Source of the DNA: Candidatus Brocadiia bacterium
Lineage (GTDB): Bacteria; Planctomycetota; PUPC01; DSUN01
NCBI GenBank assembly: GCA_016782825.1
Contig: JADHXT010000227.1
Coordinates: 1-6,196 of the forward strand
Direction of reading: 5' to 3'
DNA: 6,196 nt
Shown here in pieces: positions 1 through 5,994 of this stretch (the first letter of the stretch is position 1; the number at the start of each line of letters is the position of its first letter). The translations under genes and the position numbers were made by a program. The notes beneath the pieces are model-generated. The model saw only the letters and a program-made list of their open reading frames with translations, was not told the origin of the DNA and ran no database searches.

Positions 1-97
1 CATTCGCCGCACAGTCCCTGTAGGATCTTCACCTGACAGAAGCAAGCTGCTGTTCGTCGGCGCTGGCCCGCTGGGTGCTTCCGGTTCACCGATCGGG

Positions 98-104
98 AAA
101 GGAG
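98..104 (+). promoter_or_regulatory. Ribosome binding site for the isomerase-like gene
   Basis: AAAGGAG sits 7 bases before the GTG at 112. This Shine-Dalgarno match decides in favour of the GTG start over the ATG at 142, whose upstream bases are pyrimidine-rich. Confidence 0.8.
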
Positions 105-111
105 CGTTACC

Positions 112-1680
112 GTGGCTCGACTCCGCTCGCCCTCTCTGGACATGGACCGTCGTCGTTTCCTCTCGCGGTGCGCCTGTGCGTGCGCGGGTTGTGCCGCAGG
201 CAGCGCTGTGTTGAGACCGCAAGCAACCGGCGCAGAACAGGCGGCCAACGCAAAGCCCAAGGTCCGCTTGGTGTTCTGCGAGACGACGAGCGACCGCCCC
301 ATCTGGCCCAACGTGGGCTATGACTTCGACGCCCGTCGCAAGCAGCTCATCCACGTGCTCGCCCAGGGCCGCCCTGACATCGAGTGGCTCCCAACTCGCG
401 TGATGGAGGGCTCCAAGGAAGAGACCGTCGCCAAGGTCCTTCAGGCCGATGCGGAAGTGGATGGTTACATCATCGGCATTCAGGGGCTGGGGTGGCGCAA
501 CGACGTGGCTAAGCTGTGCTCGACCGGGAAGCCGACCTTGCTCGTGGACAACCTGTTCGGTGGATCGGGCCTCTTCCTCACCCGCCTGCCCCACATCATT
601 CGGATGGGCAAACCGGTGGACTGGATCAGCTCCTCGAACGACCAGGACATCGTGGCCGCAGCTCGCCACTTCGTCCTGCTGAAGCAGGGAAAGGCGCCTG
701 CCGGTGTGGCCGCCGCGTTCCGCGCCACGCGACGTGAGCGTACGCCCACGGAGGCGGACTGGACATGTGAGCCTGACCCGCTCCCCACCCCCGACTTCGA
801 CACGGTGCTGAAGCAACTGCACGAGACCAAGATCCTCGTCGTCGGTGGTGGATGGGGCGGCGACCGCTTCCGCAAGGCCGCACAGCAGGTGGTCGGCGTG
901 ACCTTCGTCCCCATCCCCTTCAAGACGATGGCCGGCACCTACGAGCGGGCCGACCGAGCCGCGGCCGAGGCCTTTGCCGACGGCTGGATGAAGCGTGCCA
1001 AGGAGGTCGTGGAGCCCAAGCGTGACGAGATCAGGCGGTCGGGCGCCATGTACGTCGCCATGAAGCAGTTGATGGCTGAGCACGGCGCCACGGGCATCAG
1101 CATCAACTGTCTGGGCGGCTTCTACGGCGGACACCTCAAGGCCTATCCGTGCCTCGGCTTCAGCCAGCTGAACAACGATGGCTTGGTGGGCGGGTGCGAG
1201 GCCGACCAGATGTCCGCACTGACGATGGCCACGGTCGGCGCCCTGTTCAAGCGGCCAGGCTATATTTCCGACCCCGTGATGGATACGTCGAAGAACCAGA
1301 TCATCTACGCCCACTGCGTGGCAATGACGAAACCCTTCGGACCCGAAGGCGCGTCGAATCCCTACCACATCCGTACCCACTCCGAGGATCGGAAAGGGGC
1401 GTGCGTCCAGTCGCTTCTTCCTGCGGGCTACATGACGACGACCCTGGAGATCAACCCCGTGTCCCGCCAAGTGCTGCTCCATCGGGCCAAGACCGTGGGC
1501 AACAACCCGAGTGACATGGCCTGCCGCACCAAGCTCGAAGCCACTGTCAAAGGCGACATTGAGAAGCTGACCGAGCAATGGCGGATGGGCTGGCACCGCG
1601 TGACATTCTACGGTGATCTGGCTGAGCCTGTGGCCGAGCTCTGCAAGCGGCTGAAGCTTGCTCTGATCCAGGAGGCATAG
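112..1680 (+). CDS. Exported L-fucose/L-arabinose isomerase-like protein (Tat signal)
   Basis: A 522-residue protein with the look of the L-fucose isomerase-related superfamily (sugar aldose-ketose isomerase fold). Its true reaction and substrate are unknown. The GTG start is chosen because AAAGGAG lies 7 bases upstream; an ATG at 142 (Met11) lacks a comparable site but would also give a complete signal. Residues 12-19 (DRRRFLSR) fit a twin-arginine motif, followed by a short Ala/Cys-rich segment (C20, C22, C24, C27), so export in folded form is likely. The N-terminal half (about 45-300) should be the Rossmann-like isomerase domains. The conserved-looking C-terminal half contains PCLGFSQLNNDG (346-357), GGCEADQMSALTM (360-372), YAHC (399-402) and IRTHSED (420-426). 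E363, D365, H401 and H423 are candidate metal or substrate ligands (inferred). GWHRVTFYGD near the C-terminus is also typical of this superfamily. The gene converges on the oxidoreductase with a 37-bp gap. Coding status is sure; family is likely; activity is uncertain. Confidence 0.9.
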   Translation: MARLRSPSLDMDRRRFLSRCACACAGCAAGSAVLRPQATGAEQAANAKPKVRLVFCETTSDRPIWPNVGYDFDARRKQLIHVLAQGRPDIEWLPTRVMEGSKEETVAKVLQADAEVDGYIIGIQGLGWRNDVAKLCSTGKPTLLVDNLFGGSGLFLTRLPHIIRMGKPVDWISSSNDQDIVAAARHFVLLKQGKAPAGVAAAFRATRRERTPTEADWTCEPDPLPTPDFDTVLKQLHETKILVVGGGWGGDRFRKAAQQVVGVTFVPIPFKTMAGTYERADRAAAEAFADGWMKRAKEVVEPKRDEIRRSGAMYVAMKQLMAEHGATGISINCLGGFYGGHLKAYPCLGFSQLNNDGLVGGCEADQMSALTMATVGALFKRPGYISDPVMDTSKNQIIYAHCVAMTKPFGPEGASNPYHIRTHSEDRKGACVQSLLPAGYMTTTLEINPVSRQVLLHRAKTVGNNPSDMACRTKLEATVKGDIEKLTEQWRMGWHRVTFYGDLAEPVAELCKRLKLALIQEA

Positions 1681-1717
1681 ACCGGCGCCCGTCCGCGGCA
1701 TGCGGCACCCGCGCAAG

Positions 1718-3157
1718 CTACAACGACCAGCCCTTCCGGTACTCCCGGTGAAGATACCGGTTGGCGGCCTCGTCGTTGGTCACCTTCATCTTCGCCCCAT
1801 CCCACTCGATCTTCTTCCCTGCGCGCAAAGCCACGTTGCCCAGAAGACACATCTCTGTGAGCGCGCCACTGTGCTTGACGAAGTCCGACCCAGCGGGCGC
1901 TCCCCCTCGGCACGCGCTGATCCATTCCCGATCGTGGCCGGGAGAGCGAGGCAGCACCCTGGGAGGGCGCCCATAGGCCTTCATCTTCGCCTCGGGAACG
2001 AGGCGGTGCCCCATGAGAATCCCTCGGTCGCCGATGTAGGTGACATCGCCCATGCGCCGCCCGGGCTCCAGCCCCTTGGGCCGCGGGGGCTTCAAGCCAC
2101 CGTCGTACCAGGTCAGCCTGAGCGGCGGCATGGCGCGGCGGGCAGGGAATTCGAAGCGCGCGATGACCCCGAGCGGGTAGACCTCTGGATCGGGTTTCGT
2201 CGAGGACGCCTCCACGCTGCTCGGATAGCGGAGTTCCAGCGCCTTGAACACGGTGGAAAGCTTGTGACATCCCAGGTCGCCGAGCAGCCCCGTGCCGAAG
2301 TCCCACCAGTTGCGCCACGTCCACGGGCAGTAGGCGGGGTGGTAGGGCCGTTTGGGGGCGGGCCCCAGCCACAGGTCCCAGTCCAGGCCATCGGGCACAG
2401 GCGGCGTCTCGGGCGGACGCCCCCACGTGGCAGGGGTGGCCCAGAACCGCGGCGGGCACCACACGCGCACCTCCCGCACGTGCCCGATCGCACCATCCAG
2501 GATGAACTCTCTGACCACCCTGTCCACCTCCGTCGCCTGTCCCTGGTTGCCCAGTTGGGTCGCCACGCCCGCGCGGCGGGCCGCCTCGGCGATCTCGCGG
2601 GCCTCGCGCACGGACCAGGCGAGCGGCTTCTCGCAGTACACGTGCTTGCGCCGTCTGAGCGCTGCCATCGCCACCACCGCGTGGGTGTGGTCAGGCGTCG
2701 CGATCATCACGGCGTCGGCGTCCTCTTTGGCCAGAAGCTCGCGGAAGTCGTTGTAGGCCACACAGCCCCTGTACTTGCCAGAGCGCGTCTGCTTCGCGTA
2801 GGTGGCGTCCACGGCCCGGCGCGCCGGCTCGCGTCCTCCGGTTTTTTGCTCCTTCCCTTGCGTCCAGTTCCATGAGAGGTAGCCGGGGCCTTCGCGGTTC
2901 ACGTCGCACACGGCCACCACCTGCACCTCGGGCAATTGCTGCATGCGCGTGATGTCCTGCATGCCCTGTCCGCCCATGCCGATGCCAGCCAGGGTCGTCT
3001 TGTCGCTCGGGGCGGTGCGCCCCTCCCCACCACACACGTGCCTGGGCACCACGGCGAGCGCCGCCGCCGCGGCTATCCGGCGTAGCACGCGCCGCCGCGT
3101 CAGAGCGTCACTCACGGCTGCCTTCCCGTTTTTCCTGGGTCGCTGCATACGCGCCAT
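1718..3157 (-). CDS. Tat-exported Gfo/Idh/MocA family oxidoreductase
   Basis: A 479-residue NAD(P)-dependent dehydrogenase of the Gfo/Idh/MocA family, which acts on sugars, inositols or their derivatives; the substrate cannot be read here. The frame is open further upstream, but the ATG at 3157 is chosen because AAGGAGG lies 8 bases before it and a Tat signal follows at once: TRRRVLRR (20-27) then an Ala-rich hydrophobic stretch (28-37). The Rossmann domain follows: GIGMGGQG (58-65) for dinucleotide binding, CDVN (84-87) ending the second strand, ATPDHTHA (153-160), and CEKPLA (175-180), whose K177 is the family's conserved Lys. The C-terminal substrate domain has GNQGQ (203-207), a Trp-rich stretch (W279-W285) and GDLGCH (293-298), with H298 at the usual catalytic His position. 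It ends in YRKGWSL, a tail I associate with the Tat-bearing planctomycete-type subfamily. It is divergent from the secreted transglutaminase-like gene and convergent with the isomerase-like gene. All expected motifs are intact. Confidence 0.95.
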   Translation of the reverse strand: MARMQRPRKNGKAAVSDALTRRRVLRRIAAAAALAVVPRHVCGGEGRTAPSDKTTLAGIGMGGQGMQDITRMQQLPEVQVVAVCDVNREGPGYLSWNWTQGKEQKTGGREPARRAVDATYAKQTRSGKYRGCVAYNDFRELLAKEDADAVMIATPDHTHAVVAMAALRRRKHVYCEKPLAWSVREAREIAEAARRAGVATQLGNQGQATEVDRVVREFILDGAIGHVREVRVWCPPRFWATPATWGRPPETPPVPDGLDWDLWLGPAPKRPYHPAYCPWTWRNWWDFGTGLLGDLGCHKLSTVFKALELRYPSSVEASSTKPDPEVYPLGVIARFEFPARRAMPPLRLTWYDGGLKPPRPKGLEPGRRMGDVTYIGDRGILMGHRLVPEAKMKAYGRPPRVLPRSPGHDREWISACRGGAPAGSDFVKHSGALTEMCLLGNVALRAGKKIEWDGAKMKVTNDEAANRYLHREYRKGWSL

Positions 3158-3165
3158 GTTTGGGG

Positions 3166-3172
3166 CCTCCTT
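3166..3172 (-). promoter_or_regulatory. Ribosome binding site for the oxidoreductase
   Basis: On the minus strand AAGGAGG is followed by 8 bases and then the ATG at 3157. It sets the start of the oxidoreductase and excludes the 73 extra upstream codons, which would run through the promoter region and lack a signal-peptide-like start. Confidence 0.85.
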
Positions 3173-3178
3173 CTGCTG

Positions 3179-3236
3179 CCTTGCGCGAATGATGTCAAGG
3201 TACTGTCCCCTGCCCCTCTTGTCAAGGCAGCCCTTG
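3179..3236. repeat. Four CAAGG/CCTTG half-sites over the minus-strand promoter
   Basis: CCTTG at 3179-3183, CAAGG at 3196-3200, CAAGG at 3223-3227 and CCTTG at 3232-3236. The outer pairs form inverted repeats (arms separated by 12 and 4 bases). The two inner copies are part of an exact 8-base direct repeat, TGTCAAGG (3193-3200 and 3220-3227), 27 bp apart. The inner copies coincide with the -10 and -35 boxes of the oxidoreductase promoter, so part of the repetition is simply two TTGACA-like hexamers. An operator array is possible but unproven. Confidence 0.35.
3197..3225 (-). promoter_or_regulatory. Putative sigma-70-type promoter for the oxidoreductase
   Basis: Read on the minus strand, a perfect TTGACA (-35, 3220-3225) is separated by 17 bases from TACCTT (-10, 3197-3202). 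The -10 is weak (3 of 6 matches, but first T, A and last T are kept). Transcription would start near 3190, leaving a leader of about 33 bases that holds the ribosome binding site. A second TTGACA (3193-3198) overlaps the -10. Confidence 0.45.
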
Positions 3237-3243
3237 GAAATCG

Positions 3244-3257
3244 CAGGGCTTGCCCTG
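3244..3257. repeat. 14-bp inverted repeat CAGGGC-TT-GCCCTG (operator candidate)
   Basis: Perfect 6-bp arms around a 2-base centre, covering the proposed plus-strand -35 box. Its size, symmetry and position fit a dimeric regulator site. The centre is too short for a stable RNA hairpin loop, which favours a DNA-binding role. No regulator gene is in the window, so the role is inferred. Confidence 0.4.
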
Positions 3258-3278
3258 GCAGCGATAGTCATGTAAAGT
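3250..3278 (+). promoter_or_regulatory. Putative sigma-70-type promoter for the secreted transglutaminase-like gene
   Basis: TTGCCC (3250-3255, 4 of 6 matches to the -35 consensus), a 17-base spacer, then TAAAGT (3273-3278, 4 of 6 matches to the -10). The start site would lie near 3285, giving a 5' leader of about 55 bases. The -35 is inside a 14-bp dyad, which would allow repressor control. Confidence 0.4.
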
Positions 3279-3324
3279 CGATCGGCACCCACCAACGGAA
3301 CCGACGTTACGGCCGCGCGGATCT

Positions 3325-3333
3325 GGAGCGGAG
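3325..3333 (+). promoter_or_regulatory. Ribosome binding site for the transglutaminase-like gene
   Basis: Two GGAG motifs (3325-3328 and 3330-3333) precede the ATG at 3340. The nearer one has 6 bases of spacing and is the likely site. It supports this ATG, which also gives an intact signal peptide. Confidence 0.65.
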
Positions 3334-3339
3334 ACGAGA

Positions 3340-5856
3340 ATGAACAACAGGACACGATGTGCAGGGAAAGCTGCATTCAGTTCACTGGCCATGGTGTTGC
3401 TGGTCACCTTCGCGGGAGTCGACCAGGGACAGTGCGCCACGCCCGACGAGAGCAAGAGCGCCATGCTCGCAGTGTGTGCGAGCGAGCAGCACGCATTCAC
3501 TCCGAAAGTGCGCCAGGCCTTTCTTGCCTACGCCAGGTCGCAGGCACAGGCCGATCTCCAAGCTCAAGGCAAGTCACTGCCCAGAGACTTCCTGGCCTGG
3601 ATCGACAGCGACTCGGAGGTCGCAGGTTCTGTCTATGGTGCTCACGACACGCCGTCGCAGGTGCTGCTCCAGCTCTACGCCCTGCGGCTCGACTTGGGGA
3701 AGGCCCGGTTTGAGAAGTACCGCCAGCTCGCCCTGGCCACCGCCATCGTGTTCGCTAAGAGGGATTTCCCCGCCGACATCACGCCGCGCGCTCCGCTTAA
3801 GCTTGTGATCAACGGCGATCCGCGGGAGCCGATCAACACGAAAGAGCCCGGCCGCAAGCTCGATAAGAACGACCACATCATCAACTTCCTCAACGACAAC
3901 ACCATCGAGGAGGAGGTCGTCGTCGGACACAAGGAGGTAGCCCCCGCACTCCAGTACGACAAGCGCGGTATCGCGATCCCCGCGCCCAAGAAGCGGAAGC
4001 CCAGGAAGGTGCCGGTCATCGAGAAACGCAAGCGCTCGCTCTACGCCTGCGACGTGCTGGCCAGCAAAACCCTTCAGGCGCGATTCAACGCCTATATGAA
4101 ATCCAAAGGCCACCCCGTGGAGATTGACTGCGGCGAGCGGGTCGTGTACTGGAAGAGCCGGGACGCGGTCCACGGCCAGCAAGGGAAGAACATCGCCGCA
4201 GCCTACAAGTTGTTCCGCACCGCATACGAGGCCAAAGGCCTCCTGCCCGCACGGCCCGACCCGGCGCCGTCGCCGGCGGAGCGGAGCATCTACATGATCC
4301 TGAACTGCGAGCACAAGTTCCCCGTAGCGGCCCAGGCTCAGCGCAAGTGGCCTCGTTTCCCCCTCACGGCGCCCTGGCCGGTCCTCACGCTGCTGGTGGA
4401 CGACGACCAACCGTTGCGCGAACGCGAGGAGCGGTGGGTCGCGTTTCGCGACCGAGGCGAGTTCAAGACCTACGGCGAGTACATCGGCGGGATCGCCCAG
4501 CAGTATGACATGCAGTCCGCCCGCCGCCTGAAACCGTTTCCGTTCACCTATCACACCATTCAGATGATGCTCAAGGACGGGGGTGTGTGCGGGACGATGG
4601 CCGCCATCTCCGCGCGCAGCCACATTGCCCTCGGCATCCCCGCCGGCCAAGCCATCCAACCGGGCCATTGCGCCATGGTCGCTTTCCGGTATGACCCGAA
4701 GAGGAAGCTCTATGCCTGCAAGGGAGGGCAATACGCGACCGGCGGTGATGAGAAGACCACGCCGTTCGCGAGATGGTACTTCGGCGATGCTGCCAAGAAC
4801 TGCCCCAGGAGACCAGGCTTTGGGGTCCAGCCCAACCCACGCAAGCCCATGGTGTACCACCAGAGCATCACGTGGGCCGTGAACTATGGAATGGCGTCTT
4901 TCCTGGACTCCACGATGGCGCATCGCGTCTACCGACTCCTGGACGAAGCCACGCGCAAAGCCGCCGGCAGGAAGCTCCTGACAAGCGGGCTCGCGATCAA
5001 CCCCTACAACTTCCTGCTGACCGATGCCGCCCAGGCAGCGGCCGGCACGCCGCAGGAGCAGATGCGTTTCTGGCGAATGTTTCAGGCGGCACTCCAGGCC
5101 GCCGGCGACAAGGCGGGCTGCCCCGCCGACGGACTCTACAGCCAGACCGTCAAGAAGAGGGTATTCGCAAGCATCGCCAAACTACCGGCGCCGAAGGGCA
5201 AGCAGGCCGCGAAAGAAGTCTACGCCTTTCTCCAGGCCGAGAAGTGCGACGCTCCGACCGCTCTGGTTACCTATCGCTTGGCGGTTGAGGGACTGCCTGC
5301 ATTGCTGGCCAGCACGGAATCGGACTACAAGAAGCACTTGAGTTCCACAAGGGCCAAGGTCTCAAGCGAGAACGACGCAGCCTGTAACAAGATGGCCGCT
5401 GCGCTCAAAGCCACCGCAGCTTCCATCACGGACAAGAATCAGAGGAAGCAATGGGCCCTGGGCCTCTGGAAGCAGTCCGAAGGACGCGAGAAGTACTTCG
5501 GACGATGGATGCGCGTCGCCACTGACCCGGCAGTGGCCTTCTTGGCCAGAGAGGCCGGCCAGCACCTGCCAAAGGACCCGCAACTCATGCAATCGCTCTT
5601 GGACCGGCTCGCCGCTGAACTGAAGGAATCAGTAGCCAGTCAGCGAGACATCAAACGCTGTCGCCTGCTGGCCGCCAAGATCAAAGCCGCAGCGAAGCAT
5701 GCGAAGGACCCGGACCAGAAACGGAAATGGGCCCAAGGCCTCTCCAAGATCATCACAGGCCACGAAACCTTCAAGCCCAAGACCGCCCGAAAGAACGCAA
5801 GACCACTCCGCGATCCGTGCGCCGATACAATCAAAGAGCTCCTCGCATCGCCCTAA
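3340..5856 (+). CDS. Large secreted protein with transglutaminase-like Cys/His core
   Basis: An 838-residue protein that I cannot assign to a named family. Residues 1-33 look like a Sec signal peptide: basic start (R4, R6, K10), hydrophobic 11-26, possible cleavage after A33; no other membrane segment is seen. A helical N-terminal region (about 35-150) is followed by a very basic stretch at 217-232 (KKRKPRKVPVIEKRKR). The centre (about 330-490) resembles a transglutaminase/PNGase-like cysteine-enzyme core: GGVCGTMA with C417, then GIPAGQ and PGHCAMVAF with H443. The 26-residue Cys-His spacing suits that fold. No Asp is evident about 17 residues after H443 (local sequence YACKGGQY, 458-465), so hydrolytic activity is uncertain; a binding or crosslinking role is possible. 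The rest (about 500-838) is predicted mostly helical, with a duplicated module near 675-720 and 766-811. The gene is divergent from the oxidoreductase and convergent with a peptide-transporter gene. Coding is sure; the domain call is moderate. Confidence 0.88.
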   Translation: MNNRTRCAGKAAFSSLAMVLLVTFAGVDQGQCATPDESKSAMLAVCASEQHAFTPKVRQAFLAYARSQAQADLQAQGKSLPRDFLAWIDSDSEVAGSVYGAHDTPSQVLLQLYALRLDLGKARFEKYRQLALATAIVFAKRDFPADITPRAPLKLVINGDPREPINTKEPGRKLDKNDHIINFLNDNTIEEEVVVGHKEVAPALQYDKRGIAIPAPKKRKPRKVPVIEKRKRSLYACDVLASKTLQARFNAYMKSKGHPVEIDCGERVVYWKSRDAVHGQQGKNIAAAYKLFRTAYEAKGLLPARPDPAPSPAERSIYMILNCEHKFPVAAQAQRKWPRFPLTAPWPVLTLLVDDDQPLREREERWVAFRDRGEFKTYGEYIGGIAQQYDMQSARRLKPFPFTYHTIQMMLKDGGVCGTMAAISARSHIALGIPAGQAIQPGHCAMVAFRYDPKRKLYACKGGQYATGGDEKTTPFARWYFGDAAKNCPRRPGFGVQPNPRKPMVYHQSITWAVNYGMASFLDSTMAHRVYRLLDEATRKAAGRKLLTSGLAINPYNFLLTDAAQAAAGTPQEQMRFWRMFQAALQAAGDKAGCPADGLYSQTVKKRVFASIAKLPAPKGKQAAKEVYAFLQAEKCDAPTALVTYRLAVEGLPALLASTESDYKKHLSSTRAKVSSENDAACNKMAAALKATAASITDKNQRKQWALGLWKQSEGREKYFGRWMRVATDPAVAFLAREAGQHLPKDPQLMQSLLDRLAAELKESVASQRDIKRCRLLAAKIKAAAKHAKDPDQKRKWAQGLSKIITGHETFKPKTARKNARPLRDPCADTIKELLASP
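5362..5772 (+). repeat. Duplicated ~46-residue helical module in the secreted protein
   Basis: Residues 675-720 and 766-811 of the 838-residue protein align. Shared positions include C682/C774, an Ala/Lys-rich helix, then RKQWALGL against KRKWAQGL (W705/W797), and a Gly/Glu/Phe ending. The spacing is 92 residues at the Cys and Trp. The DNA still shows it: 5450-5467 and 5726-5743 differ at only 2 of 18 bases. This suggests an internal duplication of a helical, TPR-like or similar unit. The two copies are otherwise diverged. Confidence 0.6.
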
Positions 5857-5869
5857 CGCCGCGGACACT

Positions 5870-5900
5870 GGGCGAACTGCGACTGACCGCAGCTCAGCCC
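5870..5900. terminator. Imperfect hairpin after the secreted-protein gene (possible terminator)
   Basis: GGGC-GA-A-CTGCG pairs with CGCAG-C-TC-A-GCCC around the loop ACTGAC, with one mismatch and one bulged base. It begins 14 bases past the stop codon, between convergent genes, where a terminator is expected. No T-run follows on either strand, so intrinsic termination is doubtful. Confidence 0.25.
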
Positions 5901-5936
5901 CGGGACGAGCGCCAGACAGAGGATGGCGAGCGCGCG

Positions 5937-5954
5937 CGGTCCCAAGAGGGCCCG
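5937..5954. terminator. GC-rich hairpin past the transporter gene (possible terminator)
   Basis: CGGTCCC and GGGCCCG pair at 6 of 7 positions around the loop AAGA. On the minus strand it lies about 40 bases beyond the transporter stop codon. It has no adjacent T-run, so it is only a candidate. Confidence 0.2.
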
Positions 5955-5994
5955 ACCTGCGAACATGCCGGCGCGAGCCGCGTGGGTCGTTGGC

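Noticed and set aside
1..97. Possible upstream gene or promoter at the left edge, including CAT at 1-3 (a minus-strand ATG) and TAGGAT at 21-26
   Set aside because: No convincing ribosome binding site precedes the minus-strand ATG, no protein signature appears in any frame, and the -35 for TAGGAT would be at or beyond the edge.
1691..1708. Hairpin in the convergent gap (CCGC-GGCAT-GCGG with a GT/AC extension across a bulge)
   Set aside because: The stem is only 4 continuous base pairs with no T-run on either strand, so it is too weak to call a terminator.
1700..2875. Long plus-strand open frame (391 codons) antisense to the oxidoreductase
   Set aside because: The minus strand carries a complete set of Gfo/Idh/MocA motifs. 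The plus frame is Pro/Arg/Gly/His-rich with no recognisable domain, as expected of a shadow frame in GC-rich DNA.
3158..3376. N-terminal extension of the oxidoreductase by 73 codons to an ATG at 3376
   Set aside because: It would cover the divergent promoter region and overlap the start of the other gene, and would bury the Tat signal. The ATG at 3157 has a near-ideal AAGGAGG at 8 bases.
3574..4923. Long minus-strand open frame (449 codons) antisense to the secreted protein
   Set aside because: No ribosome binding site or recognisable domain is seen, and its composition is that of an antisense shadow. The plus strand has a signal peptide, a Cys/His core and an internal repeat.
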